Assembly (NCBI GenBank): GCA_947384775.1
Contig: CANDIF010000002.1
Span: forward strand, 1 to 42,214
DNA length: 42,214 nt
Source of the DNA: an uncultured Clostridium sp.
Lineage (GTDB): Bacteria; Bacillota; Clostridia; TANB77; CAG-508
Reading direction: 5' to 3'
The notes under the pieces are model-generated. The model ran no database searches, had not been told where the DNA came from, and was given only the letters and a program-made list of their open reading frames with translations. The position numbers and the translations under genes are program-made. Below, one piece after another: positions 7,641-17,696 of the stretch. Numbering within the stretch: position 1 is the stretch's first letter; every line of letters begins with the position of its first letter.

Positions 7641-8639
7641 CTAATTTTTTTGTGCAAAATTCCATGTATCTTTACACATTTCCTCTATTTTTCTTTCTGC
7701 TTTCCATCCTAATTCTTTTTCTGCCTTACTTGCATCTGCATAGCATGCTGGGATATCTCCTGGTCTTCTGGCTCCGATTTTATAATTTACTTTTATATTG
7801 TTCATTTTTTCAAAATTTTGTACTAATTCTAATACTGAATATCCATTTCCTGTTCCTAAATTATATATTTTTACTCCAGCTTCTTTTCTTATTTTGTCTA
7901 AGGCCTTTAAATGTCCTTTTGCTAAGTCCACTACATGTATGTAATCTCTTACTCCTGTTCCGTCTGGTGTTGGATAATCATTTCCAAATACTGTTAACTC
8001 AGGATAATTTCCTTTTGCTACACCTACTATATATGGCATTACATTATTTGGAATTCCATTTGGTCTTTCTCCTATTAGTCCGCTTTCATGTGCACCTATT
8101 GGGTTGAAATATCTAAGTATTGCTACACTAAATTCGTTATCTGATACATTTACATCTTGCAAGATTTGTTCTATCATTAATTTTGTTGATCCATATGGGT
8201 TTGTTGTTGATAATGGAAAATCCTCTGTTATTGGTAGTTTTGCTGGATTTCCATATACTGTTGCTGATGAACTAAATACTATTTTTTTGCAATTATATTT
8301 TTTCATCATTTTTAGTAAGATTAATGTTCCTGTTATGTTATTATGATAATATTCTATGGGTTTTGCAACTGATTCTCCTACTGCTTTCAATCCTGCAAAA
8401 TGCATTACTGATTCAATATCATTTTCTTTAAATACTTGTTCTATCTTTTCTTCATCTAATAAATCTACTTCGTAAAAACCAAATTCCTTTCCTGTTATTT
8501 CTTTTAATCTATCTAAAACATCTGGCGAGCTATTAGAAAAGTTATCTACTATAACTACTTCTTCTCCTGACTCTAATAATTCTACTACTGCATGACTTCC
8601 AATGTAACCTGTCCCTCCTGTTACTAAAATTTTACTCAT
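7641..8639 (-). CDS. galE: UDP-glucose 4-epimerase
   Basis: Interconverts UDP-glucose and UDP-galactose (Leloir pathway and surface glycan precursors) using bound NAD. The 332-aa length is usual. The Rossmann motif GGTGYIGS is at residues 8-15, the substrate-contact serines in FSSSATVYG at 122-130, and the catalytic Y149 and K153 in PYGSTK. AGGGGA precedes the ATG. It is the last gene of the deoC-to-galE run; its nearness to two membrane glycosyltransferases and a peptidoglycan lyase suggests use in envelope glycans (inference). Confidence 0.95.
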   Translation of the reverse strand: MSKILVTGGTGYIGSHAVVELLESGEEVVIVDNFSNSSPDVLDRLKEITGKEFGFYEVDLLDEEKIEQVFKENDIESVMHFAGLKAVGESVAKPIEYYHNNITGTLILLKMMKKYNCKKIVFSSSATVYGNPAKLPITEDFPLSTTNPYGSTKLMIEQILQDVNVSDNEFSVAILRYFNPIGAHESGLIGERPNGIPNNVMPYIVGVAKGNYPELTVFGNDYPTPDGTGVRDYIHVVDLAKGHLKALDKIRKEAGVKIYNLGTGNGYSVLELVQNFEKMNNIKVNYKIGARRPGDIPACYADASKAEKELGWKAERKIEEMCKDTWNFAQKN

Positions 8640-8659
8640 AAAAATTCCCCTTTCTTATT

Positions 8660-9208
8660 TTAATATATTTCTTTATATATTTCATAATTTTGTAATATCT
8701 TCTTTACATACATTTTGGTTTCTGCAAATGGTATATTTTCTATATCAGTACCTTGCTCATTTATTGTTCCATCTTCTATCCAAGCATTTACATTTCCCAT
8801 TCCGGCATTATATGCTATAATTGCCAAATTTAATTTATTATCATATGCATCTAATAACATTGAAAAGTATTTTGTTCCTATTTTTATATTTGTTTCTGCT
8901 TCATATAATTGCTTTTCCGTTATATCTTCTATTCCTAATTCTCTAGCTATTTCTTCTGCTGTTGGTAACATTATTTGCATTAATCCTATTGCTCCACTTG
9001 CTGATTTTACATTTGCTTCAAATCCACTTTCTGCTTTTATTATACTATATATTAATAATTCATCAATTCCCATTTCTTGTGCACTTTTCTTTACATGTTC
9101 TTGATATTTAATTGGATATATTGTTTGCATTATTTGTGGTTTAAAACTATACAATAGTGCAATTGTCACTATTCCTATTAGTATAATAATCAATAATAAT
9201 TTTTTCAA
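8660..9208 (-). CDS. Membrane-anchored lytic transglycosylase (SLT domain)
   Basis: Cleaves peptidoglycan glycan strands to anhydro-muropeptides at the cell surface. The protein has an N-terminal membrane anchor (LLLIIILIGIVTIALLY) and a C-terminal SLT domain with the catalytic glutamate in IIKAESGF, then SGAIGLMQIM and AYNAGMGNV. I choose the TTG at 9208 because AAAGGAG stands about six bases before it; an upstream ATG at 9241 overlaps the polA stop and lacks a ribosome site. The stop-SD-start arrangement couples it to polA. Confidence 0.88.
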   Translation of the reverse strand: MKKLLLIIILIGIVTIALLYSFKPQIMQTIYPIKYQEHVKKSAQEMGIDELLIYSIIKAESGFEANVKSASGAIGLMQIMLPTAEEIARELGIEDITEKQLYEAETNIKIGTKYFSMLLDAYDNKLNLAIIAYNAGMGNVNAWIEDGTINEQGTDIENIPFAETKMYVKKILQNYEIYKEIY

Positions 9209-9227
9209 TATATTCTCCTTTGTATAT

Positions 9228-11904
9228 TTATTTTGCATCATACAAGTTCTTAGCTTCTGAAAGTTCTATCTTTAAAGGTATTTTTAATTTTATGACATTT
9301 TCCATTTTATCTTTTACTATTTCTTTTACTTTTTCTATTTCTTCTGCTTCTGTTTCTATTAAAATCTCATCATGAACTTGTAATATAATTTTTGATTTCA
9401 TATTAGCTTTTTTTAATTGGCTGTATATCTCCCACATTGCTTTTTTCATTATATCTGCTGCTGTTCCCTGTATTGGAGTATTCATTGCTACTCTACTTCC
9501 AAATTGTCTTACCATATAATTATTTGATTGTAGTTCTGGAACATATCTTCTTCTGTTAAATAAAGTTTCTACATATGTTTTATTTTTTGCTTCTTCTACA
9601 ACTGTTTCCATGAATTTTTTTATTCCACTATACTTATCCAAATATTGTTCTATATACTGTTTTGCTTCTTTTCTAGATATTCCTATTTGCTCTCCTAATC
9701 CAAAATCTGATATTCCATATACTATTCCAAAATTTACTGCTTTTGCTTTTGATCTTTCTTCATGAGTTACTTCTTCCATTGGAACATCAAATACTTTTGA
9801 TGCTACTTGTTGGTGTATATCTTCATCATTATTAAATGCATGTATCATATTAGTATCATCTGATATGTGTGCCAGTACTCTTAGCTCTATTTGTGAATAA
9901 TCTGCGTCTATAAATATTTTGTTCTCTGTTGCCTTAAATACTTTTCTTAAATTCTTACCTAATTCAAATCTTGTTGGAATATTTTGTAAGTTTGGCTCTG
10001 TGCTACTAATTCTTCCTGTTGCTGTTACTGTTTGGTGAAAATATGAGTGTACTCTATTATCTTTTTCGTTTATATATGGAATTAGTCCTTCAACATATGT
10101 TGAGTTTAATTTTCCTATTTGTCTAAATTCTAGTAGCTTGTTAATTATTGGGTGTGTATTTTTTAATTTTTCAAGTGTTTCAACATTTGTCGAATAACCT
10201 GTTTTGTTTTTCTTAGCTAATGGCAATTTTAGTTTTTCAAATAGTATTTCTCCCAGTTGTTTTGGTGAATTGATATTAAATTCTTCTCCTGCTAATTCAT
10301 ATATTTCTTTTGATAATTCATCTATTCTTTGTTTTAAATCTTTTCCAAATTCTAATAGTTCTTTTTTATCTACATATATTCCTACATATTGCATATCTGC
10401 TAACACTTCTACAAGTGGCATCTCTATTTCATTAAATAGGTTTAGTATCTCTGCTTCTTGCATTTTTTTTGTTAATTCATAATATAGTTTATTTATAAAG
10501 TTAACGTGTATATATAGTTTTAAGTCTTTGATTTCTCCTGCATTTTGTATTTCAAATAAATTTAGTTGTTCTGTTTTTTCTTCTTTTTTTTCATCTAGAT
10601 AATCTGCAATATCTATTTGTAAATATTCTTGTGCTAGATATTCTATTGTGTATTTACTGATATTTGAATTTAGTAAATATCCTGCAATTTCTATATCAAA
10701 CATTAATCTTTCTGGTTTTATTCCCACTTCTTTTAGTAAGATATAATCCTGTTTTTGTTTATATCCTACTTTTATAATTTCTTCGCTTTCAAATATTTCT
10801 TTTAAGTTTTGAAAATCTTTTATTAAATATGCTTTGTTTTTCTTTTCTGAATATACTGCTACTGCTTCTATTTCCTTATTTATTATTCCTGCATTTGGTT
10901 CTTCTTTAGCTATTATATAATAAAATATTTTTTTATTTTCTTTTACTTCTTTTTTTATTTCATTTATAGCATTTTCATCTACATTTTCTTCATAATCTAT
11001 TTCTAATTTTTTTTCTTCTGCAATTTCTTTTTGTAAATCGAATTTTTCTATAAATTTTGCAAATTTTAATTTTTTAAAAATTTTTAAGACTTCATCTTTA
11101 TTCCATTCAACTAACTTTATTTCATTTAACTCTACTTCTATTGGTACCTTTGTATCTATTGTACCTAATGTTCTTGACATATATGCCATTTCCTCATTTT
11201 GTTCTATTTTTTCCTTCAATTTCCCTTTGAATTCATCTATATGCATATATATTCCTTCTATGTTTTTATATTGCTTTACTAAGTTTATTGCTGTTTTTTC
11301 CCCTACTCCCGGAATTCCTGGAATATTATCTGAACTATCTCCAGCTAGCCCTTTTACTTCTATTAGTTCTTGTGGTTTTAGTCCATATTTTTCTTCAATT
11401 TTTTCTATTGTGTAGTCATCTGTTTCTGTTTTTCCTTGTGTTGTATGAGGAATTCTTACCTTTATACTTTCGTCTACTAATTGAAAACTATCTCTATCTC
11501 CTGTAAGTATAGTTACTTCTAGATTCCTGCTTTGTCCCCATTTTGCAAGTGTTCCAAGTATGTCATCTGCTTCGTATCCTTCTTTTTCTATAATCTTTAT
11601 GTTCATAGCTGTTAATATTTCTTTTAGTATTGGCATTTGACTTGCAAGCTCATTTGGCATTCCTTTTCTATTTGCTTTATATCCATCATACATTTTGTGT
11701 CTAAAAGTTGGAGCTTTTAGGTCAAATGCTACTGCTAAATATTCTGGTTTTATATCATCTGTTATTTTAAATAATATTGATAGAAATCCATATATTGCAT
11801 TTGTATATGTTCCGGTCTTCTGTCATTAACATTTTATTATTCATAATTCCATAAAATGCTCTGTTTATGATGCTATTTCCATCAATCAAAACTAATTTTT
11901 CCAT
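9228..11904 (-). CDS. polA: DNA polymerase I, apparent +1 frameshift near codon 30
   Basis: Repair and Okazaki-fragment polymerase with 5'-3' exonuclease. From the ATG at 11904 (site GGAG) the frame reads KLVLIDGNSIINRAFYG, the start of the 5' nuclease. At 11812-11815 (CCGG) one extra base breaks it; the other frame then continues FLSILFKITDDIKPEY and AVAFDLKAPTFRHKMYDGYK without loss. Polymerase motifs A (DYSQIELR), B (KAVNFGIVYG) and C (QVHDEIL) are intact. The middle 3'-5' exonuclease-like domain lacks the DxE pair, so proofreading is likely absent, as in Bacillus. The restored protein is about 890 aa. It overlaps the upstream glycosyltransferase gene by 23 bases. Confidence 0.9.
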
Positions 11905-13327
11905 ACAAACTCCTTACTTTTTTATTGTTTCCTAGTAATTTTAATCCAACTATTGATACTAACATTATTCCAAAGAAAGTTCCTCCATATGTCCAAGCTT
12001 CGCTATTTAACAAAAATACACAATTAGCAAATAGTGTTGCAAGACATAAGTTTATTAAATAAAATACATTTTCTTTCTTTTGCCAGAATGCACAGTAGAA
12101 TAGCCATATTAAATACCATGGTTGAAAATTTGTTATCAGTAGAAATAAGAATATCATTAAATATATTGTATGCTCTCTCATTTCTTTTTCTATTTTTATT
12201 TCTTTTTTGAATAATAAGTGTAAACATTTTATAAAATACAATATTATAAATGTTAGTGTTAGTATTTTGTTAACTCTTCCAGCTATTCCTACATGTGTTG
12301 GAAATAACAGTCTTATTGCTACATAGATACTTTTAGCAAGTTTTCCTTGTTGTGTTTGCATTCCTTCAAATACTGACATATCCTCTATAAATGGCATGTA
12401 GTATATTAGTACCATTGTTATAAATATTAATATACATGAACCACCTAAAAGTATTCTTTTATTTAATTTTTTATCTCTGTAATAATATAGCACAAATATT
12501 GGTAATAGTAGTATTGCAAAGTATTTTATAGCTGTTGCTAAACTTAAGAATAATACTGATGCAAATATGTTTTTCTTTTTTACTAGCATATATGTTGAAA
12601 TAAGTATAAATAGCAGTACAAACATATCGTTATGTACATTAGATATCCCTTCTATTAGTACAAATGGATTTAACCCATACATTAGGGTAAACGCTTTTTT
12701 ATTCCATATTTTATATATAAAATAACAATTTAGAAGATGTATTAATACATTTACTAATTTAAATACTAATAGCCCAAAATCTATATTTCCAAGTGATAAT
12801 TTTGCAACTCCTCCGCATATTAATGTCCATATTGGTCCATATACTACTGTTGTTTTTCCCCATACATTATTATATCCTTGTTTTAGAACTGTATCTTCTT
12901 CTAAATCAACACTTTTATGTGTTTCTACATATTCTTTTATTGTTGTATAATATGGATTCTTTTCATATTCTGAATATAGTCTTCCTACGCCTAAATAGTA
13001 AAACACATCTGAGCACCAAAATGGTACAACTAGTACAAAGATTAATGATATAATAGCTATATACTTAAATATCTGTTTAGTATTCTTAAATATTTTATCT
13101 TTGTTTTTTATTATCAGATAATATACTATTATCATTCCTATTATTAAATACGCATATACAAATGTCTGAAATCCTTTGTGCGCATCATTTAATAAAAAAC
13201 GAAATTCTTTATTAAATCCTAAAATAGTTTTGTTGTTTATGTAATATATTATTGATGGTATTGCAAACATTATTGAAAATAATATAAATATATATTTCAA
13301 AAAATTTCTCTTTGGCTTTTTATCCAT
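11882..13327 (-). CDS. Multi-pass GT-C membrane glycosyltransferase (GT87/MptB-like)
   Basis: A 481-aa integral membrane protein with about ten to twelve hydrophobic helices. The first periplasmic-side loop carries PFWCSDVFYYLGVGR, an aspartate-containing site typical of polyprenyl-phosphate-sugar-dependent GT-C enzymes, and later NPFVLIEGISNVHND and ATAIKYFAILLLP resemble DUF2029/GT87 and mannosyltransferase families. Donor and acceptor cannot be named. The last codons overlap the polA start in another frame, so translation of the two is probably coupled. Confidence 0.75.
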   Translation of the reverse strand: MDKKPKRNFLKYIFILFSIMFAIPSIIYYINNKTILGFNKEFRFLLNDAHKGFQTFVYAYLIIGMIIVYYLIIKNKDKIFKNTKQIFKYIAIISLIFVLVVPFWCSDVFYYLGVGRLYSEYEKNPYYTTIKEYVETHKSVDLEEDTVLKQGYNNVWGKTTVVYGPIWTLICGGVAKLSLGNIDFGLLVFKLVNVLIHLLNCYFIYKIWNKKAFTLMYGLNPFVLIEGISNVHNDMFVLLFILISTYMLVKKKNIFASVLFLSLATAIKYFAILLLPIFVLYYYRDKKLNKRILLGGSCILIFITMVLIYYMPFIEDMSVFEGMQTQQGKLAKSIYVAIRLLFPTHVGIAGRVNKILTLTFIILYFIKCLHLLFKKEIKIEKEMREHTIYLMIFLFLLITNFQPWYLIWLFYCAFWQKKENVFYLINLCLATLFANCVFLLNSEAWTYGGTFFGIMLVSIVGLKLLGNNKKVRSLYGKISFD

Positions 13328-13401
13328 TATTCTGTCCTTTCTTTTATCCTTTATTTTTTATTAAGTTTTTATTAGTTAGTAATCTTTATATTGACTTTAC
13401 A

Positions 13402-14970
13402 TTATTCTACTACTATGTATTTTTCAAATTCTTTAATTTTATATCCATCTAAATTGTAATTATCTTTGTCTTCTTTTTTTATAACATATACTTTTGTTTT
13501 TTCTAAATCTTTTATGTCTTCAAAATAGTACTTTCCAAATGATAATACATTTTTGAATTCTGCTCTTGGGTCTTCATAACGTACAGTTTCTATAAAATCT
13601 TTTGTGTTATATTGTGTATAGAATAGTACGTGTATGTAATTTGATTGTATTTTACTTGTTACATGAATTTCTTTATTTTCTATATTATCAACATATTCAA
13701 TAACTTCTTTTAAGTCTCCTTCAAATGTTCCATACTCATTGCAATCTTCTTGGAAATATCTTACTGTAAATAATCCAAAAGATGCTAAGTATAATATCAA
13801 TATTGCCATTGCTATTCTTTTTGACTTTTCTACTGCTATACAAAGTCCTGCAATTGTATAATAAATAATTGGCATCATTATTATATTTATTCTATTTATA
13901 TTAGGCTCACATATTATCATTAGTATTATTGATACTATAAACCATACATTAAATAAATAATTGTATTTTACTTCTAATAGCTTTTTCTTTTTAAATCCAT
14001 TTACTATTCCTATTATTGTAAAAACGATTGAGAATAGATATGTTGTTCCAAAGTAGTTTAGTTGGTTCCATGGTAATCCATCATTTTGTAGTACTAATAC
14101 TCCCATTCCTTTAATACAGTTTATTGCACTCATTTTAAAGAATTCTGTTGAAAATATTGAAGTTAGAACTTTATATCTATTTACTTCTAGCTTAGGTATT
14201 GTTACAAATGGCAAGTTTATCTGTTCCCATCCTAATGTATTTATAACTACATATAAAATTACTGGTAAAGATACAATTCCTACAATTGCAATTGACATGA
14301 TTGCTTGTTTTATTGTTATTTTTTCTTTCTTTATTAAAATTATCATTAATGGTATTAGAAATACTGGTAAGAAATAATATGATGTTCCATATGAATATGC
14401 TGATATCCCTGCTATTACAAATGCTAGATAGTATAATATTTTATTTCTATCTTCTATTCCTTTTATTAATAAGTAAGCAAATATTAAAATTAAATCTGGA
14501 AATAGGTTAGATTCTAGTCCCCATCTGCTTTTCATTATATGCCACGGACATATTGCAAAAAATAGCAAACCTATTACTGCAATTTTTTTATTAGCTATTT
14601 TTTTCATTAATAAATACATGATTATTAATGATATGCATCCTAATATTGCCATTGGTAGTCTTATTGATAGTGCATTTAGTCCTAGTACCTTTATAAAGGG
14701 TATCATAAAGTATGAAAGAAGTACATTTTGTCCTCCACCCCATGATACTAAAAATGATGGAAGTTTATTTCCATTTCTATCTATTCCATAGTTTAGTATT
14801 GAATATGCTTCATATCCAGATGATGCTTCATCACAGTTTAGTGCATTTGGCATTTCTCCAATTCCAACAATTCTAATTAGCATACCTATTATTAATATAA
14901 TTACAATAAGCATATCTATTTTAGAAAACTTTTTTTGCTTGATTGTTTTCTCTTCATTTTCTAAATCCAT
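13402..14970 (-). CDS. GT39/PMT-like GT-C membrane glycosyltransferase
   Basis: A 522-aa protein with a cytoplasmic charged N-terminus and many membrane helices. The first outer loop has NALNCDEASSGYEAYS, the acidic D-E site of dolichyl-phosphate-mannose protein mannosyltransferase/ArnT-type enzymes, followed by the conserved pattern LSYFMIPFIKVLGLNALSIR. A soluble C-terminal part of about 100 residues follows the last helix. Likely transfers a lipid-linked sugar at the outer membrane face; substrate unknown. AGGAGAAAATAT precedes the ATG, 14 bases after deoC. Confidence 0.78.
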   Translation of the reverse strand: MDLENEEKTIKQKKFSKIDMLIVIILIIGMLIRIVGIGEMPNALNCDEASSGYEAYSILNYGIDRNGNKLPSFLVSWGGGQNVLLSYFMIPFIKVLGLNALSIRLPMAILGCISLIIMYLLMKKIANKKIAVIGLLFFAICPWHIMKSRWGLESNLFPDLILIFAYLLIKGIEDRNKILYYLAFVIAGISAYSYGTSYYFLPVFLIPLMIILIKKEKITIKQAIMSIAIVGIVSLPVILYVVINTLGWEQINLPFVTIPKLEVNRYKVLTSIFSTEFFKMSAINCIKGMGVLVLQNDGLPWNQLNYFGTTYLFSIVFTIIGIVNGFKKKKLLEVKYNYLFNVWFIVSIILMIICEPNINRINIIMMPIIYYTIAGLCIAVEKSKRIAMAILILYLASFGLFTVRYFQEDCNEYGTFEGDLKEVIEYVDNIENKEIHVTSKIQSNYIHVLFYTQYNTKDFIETVRYEDPRAEFKNVLSFGKYYFEDIKDLEKTKVYVIKKEDKDNYNLDGYKIKEFEKYIVVE

Positions 14971-14984
14971 ATATTTTCTCCTAA

Positions 14985-15644
14985 TTAAATTTCCTTTACT
15001 GCCTTTATTATTCTACTTGTTCCTAGTCTTGAAGCCCCTAAATTTATAAACTTTTCGGCATCTTCTAGTCCGCTTATTCCTCCTGCTGCTTTTACTTTTA
15101 CTCCTTCTGCTACATTTTTTGCCATTAATTCTACATCTGCAAAAGTTGCTCCTGCTTTTGAAAATCCTGTTGATGTTTTTATGTAATCTGCTCCCGCTTC
15201 TGATACTATTTTACACATTTTTATCTTTTCTTCTTCTGTAAGTAAACATGTTTCAATTATTACTTTTAGTAATTTTCCATTACATGCTTTTTTTATTGAT
15301 TTTATTTCTTCTAAAATACTATCATACTTCTTATCTTTTAGCCATCCTATGTTTATAACCATATCTATTTCCACTGCTCCATTTGCTACTGCATTTTGTG
15401 TTTCAAATACTTTTGTTTCTGTTGTATTGTAGCCATTTGGAAATCCTATTACTGTACATACTTTTAAGTCGCTATTATTTTCTTTTATATATTCTACCGC
15501 CTGTTTTACATATGATGGTGCTATACAAATTGATGCTGTTTTATATTTCATTCCATCATCACATATTTGTTTTATGTCTTCCCATGTTGATTCTTGTTTT
15601 AATATTGTGTGATCTACTTTTGATAAAATTTCATTAATTTCCAT
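14985..15644 (-). CDS. deoC: Deoxyribose-phosphate aldolase
   Basis: Splits 2-deoxyribose 5-phosphate into glyceraldehyde 3-phosphate and acetaldehyde in deoxynucleoside breakdown. The 219-aa TIM barrel has D94 (VEIDMV), the Schiff-base lysine K156 in YIKTSTGF and K185 in VKAAGGI. It lies apart from other nucleoside-catabolism genes and heads a run of glycosyltransferase and polA genes, an odd context. It is separated by 69 bases from the transglutaminase-fold gene upstream. Confidence 0.95.
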   Translation of the reverse strand: MEINEILSKVDHTILKQESTWEDIKQICDDGMKYKTASICIAPSYVKQAVEYIKENNSDLKVCTVIGFPNGYNTTETKVFETQNAVANGAVEIDMVINIGWLKDKKYDSILEEIKSIKKACNGKLLKVIIETCLLTEEEKIKMCKIVSEAGADYIKTSTGFSKAGATFADVELMAKNVAEGVKVKAAGGISGLEDAEKFINLGASRLGTSRIIKAVKEI

Positions 15645-15713
15645 AATATTTTCCTTTCTATTTTTTACTTTTTTGTTATTCTATCATATTTTATATGACT
15701 TTTCTATAAAATA

Positions 15714-17003
15714 CTAACTTTTATCCTCATGTCCTTCTTCTCTTCCTAATCCTTGTACTTCTCTAATCTGATTTTCCCAAAATGGGGGTTGTGTATTGTT
15801 TTTATGATATCTAAACTTAGCTTGTAACTCTTCTGCGGATATATCTAAAACTCTATTTCCCTTTGGATCTATCATCTTTGTTCTACTTGTATTATTCTTT
15901 CCCTTTATATTAATTACTAATTTCGGAGACATGAACTCACTATCGTCTAATGCATATACATATTGTGATGTTACATTTTGCATATCTACTCCATGCCATC
16001 TTAAACAATTTTCAAACATACTTTTACATTCTTCTATATGTGCAAATTTATCTCCAAGTTTCTCTTCAATTAATTCCCATACTCGACTTGTACGTTCTTC
16101 TTGTGATGAGAATTCTCTACTTTTCATTTCTGTTATTATTTCACTTACTTTTGAATTAAATTTTCCGTCTTTTCCAATAATACCTATACTGTAATAAATT
16201 TCTCTAAGTTCTTCGTCTGAGATACTTATTACATTTGTTGGTGGGTCTTCTAGTTTATGTGCATTTGAATTATCTCCATCTATTTTTCTAAATTCTTCAT
16301 AAGTCTTTCCAAAATATTGTGGTTTACATCCGAAAGTCGTATAATCTAAATCCCATGTAGCATCTGTTATTATATTTCCATCTTCTGTTTCTGTTAGCAT
16401 AAAGCTATGTGTTCCAGAGGATAATTCTTTTGTAGTTACACCTACCCTACTTAATATTGTTCTTTGTATATATGTAATTCCATTGCATACTGAAATTCCA
16501 GAAGTCAGTGATTTCCATATATTTCTTGCACCTGATATGTATTGCGTAGTAGGTGGCTTACTGTTTGATGGATAGTCTGCCATATATGTAACAAGTTCTC
16601 CAATCTTAAAGTGTACAAATGCTAATTTTTGTTTTACAGTCCAATTTGGATTTATTTGAGCAACTATCTCTTCAATAATATTTTCTGCCTCTAAGAATTC
16701 TCCTTTTGTACATAATCCAACTGAACAATTACCAATCCTGATATTTTCTTTGCAGTTCACTACAAAATTCCTAGCTGCTTCATACCATTGTTTATCATGT
16801 CTTTCTGTAGTGTCCATTTCTAACCTTTCTAGCTCTGTTGCTCTTTGAGCAACATCTAAATATTCTGAAGGATTTCCTAGTATTCTTGCTCTTTCTTCAT
16901 TTATAGAATCCAAAAAACTTTCTTTTCTTTCATTTCCCAGATATAATTCTTTTAAAATTTTTACTTTTTTATTGTCTTTCATAAATTCATCATATGTAAC
17001 CAT
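15714..17003 (-). CDS. Transglutaminase-fold protein, no signal peptide
   Basis: About 429 aa. The central part has a cysteine-histidine-aspartate triad in the order and spacing of the transglutaminase-like superfamily: C173 (GISVCNGIT), H199 (SSGTHSFML) and D214 (IITDATWDLDY). Such proteins act as transglutaminases, proteases or peptidoglycan-linked enzymes. No signal peptide or membrane segment is visible, so it seems cytoplasmic. The flanking regions (charged helices before, about 200 residues after) match nothing I know. The ATG at 17003 shares its A with the stop codon of the preceding ORF; a TTG at 17021 would add six residues. Confidence 0.7.
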   Translation of the reverse strand: MVTYDEFMKDNKKVKILKELYLGNERKESFLDSINEERARILGNPSEYLDVAQRATELERLEMDTTERHDKQWYEAARNFVVNCKENIRIGNCSVGLCTKGEFLEAENIIEEIVAQINPNWTVKQKLAFVHFKIGELVTYMADYPSNSKPPTTQYISGARNIWKSLTSGISVCNGITYIQRTILSRVGVTTKELSSGTHSFMLTETEDGNIITDATWDLDYTTFGCKPQYFGKTYEEFRKIDGDNSNAHKLEDPPTNVISISDEELREIYYSIGIIGKDGKFNSKVSEIITEMKSREFSSQEERTSRVWELIEEKLGDKFAHIEECKSMFENCLRWHGVDMQNVTSQYVYALDDSEFMSPKLVINIKGKNNTSRTKMIDPKGNRVLDISAEELQAKFRYHKNNTQPPFWENQIREVQGLGREEGHEDKS

Positions 17004-17215
17004 TATATTAAACTCTCCCAATCAATATTTTTTACTATCCCATATCCATTTCCATCGTCTTGATTTAGATAGGTATCTTTTCTTAAATTTATTAGGAACT
17101 CACTTTTTGTAGTTTCTCTTAAATCTATCTTTGTTTCAATATTGTGGTCACATAGCATTAATTTTTTATTTTTGCTAAATATTCTCTCTAAAAAATTTTT
17201 TATTATATTAACCAT
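17003..17215 (-). CDS. Small unknown protein coupled to the transglutaminase-fold gene
   Basis: A 70-aa product starting MVNIIKNFLERIFSKNKK: a short amphipathic, basic N-terminus followed by a polar region ending GNGYGIVKNIDWESL. The stop overlaps the next start (TAATG), typical of translational coupling. It could be an inhibitor, partner or targeting factor for the downstream enzyme (inference only). It has an AAAGGA ribosome site and is divergent from the 17385 gene. Confidence 0.55.
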   Translation of the reverse strand: MVNIIKNFLERIFSKNKKLMLCDHNIETKIDLRETTKSEFLINLRKDTYLNQDDGNGYGIVKNIDWESLI

Positions 17216-17340
17216 ATTATTTTTCCTTTAATATATTCGAATTATATATTATCATAAAACAATATTTTTTTCTACATGAGCATGGAAATTTATAACTTTA
17301 TTTTAAGACAGTTCCATAATTTTACAAAATTCCCAAAAAA

Positions 17341-17349
17341 TGCTATAAT
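17341..17349 (+). promoter_or_regulatory. Extended -10 promoter for the 17385 gene
   Basis: TGCTATAAT on the plus strand, about 36 bases before the ATG; no strong -35. Confidence 0.55.
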
Positions 17350-17384
17350 TATAGTAGTTTCGAACATTATTGGGAGGCGATTCC

Positions 17385-17648
17385 ATGAATGACATACGAG
17401 AACTATTGCCCACGCTTAGAAAATTCTTAGAGGATCCCGAACTTCGGGAATTCAGACCACTTGTAGAGGAATTGATTAAAGGAGCAGAAACTCCTGGCTA
17501 TGATAATATTAATAGAGTTCTGGAACTTTTTTACCAGAATGACCTTGCATATCATTGCCGGAGAATCGCTGAGGAACTTTTCTATGTAAATATGTTCCTT
17601 GCTCCTCCTAAAAATAAGTGGGACGAAATGGACGATAACCTGTTCTAA
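17385..17648 (+). CDS. Unknown small acidic protein
   Basis: An 87-aa acidic, probably all-helical protein (LLPTLRKFLEDPELREF, VEELIKGAE, ending DEMDDNLF). I do not recognise it. The ATG at 17385 is chosen because GGGAGG lies seven bases before it; a TTG 15 bases earlier is inside this site. Codon use (CGA, CTA, CCC, ACG, CGG) and composition are less AT-rich than the neighbours, as in the 5365-5808 orphan gene. It has its own promoter and terminator on the opposite strand to its surroundings. Confidence 0.7.
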   Translation: MNDIRELLPTLRKFLEDPELREFRPLVEELIKGAETPGYDNINRVLELFYQNDLAYHCRRIAEELFYVNMFLAPPKNKWDEMDDNLF

Positions 17649-17652
17649 TGTC

Positions 17653-17694
17653 AAAAAAAGCCAGTTGGCACACACGTGCTGACTGACTTCTTTT
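17653..17694. terminator. Bidirectional terminator between convergent genes
   Basis: The hairpin 17658-17689 pairs at 13 of 14 positions on the plus strand, with G-U pairs and loop ACAC, and is followed by CTTTT; on the minus strand two positions are unpaired but a run of seven T follows. It can serve both the 17385 gene and the aminopeptidase gene. Confidence 0.8.
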
Positions 17695-17696
17695 AA

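Noticed and set aside
9228..11693. polA starting at MYDGYK (11693)
   Set aside because: The preceding 70 codons are clear 5'-nuclease sequence in two frames with a proper ribosome site, so the gene starts at 11904 and carries a frameshift.
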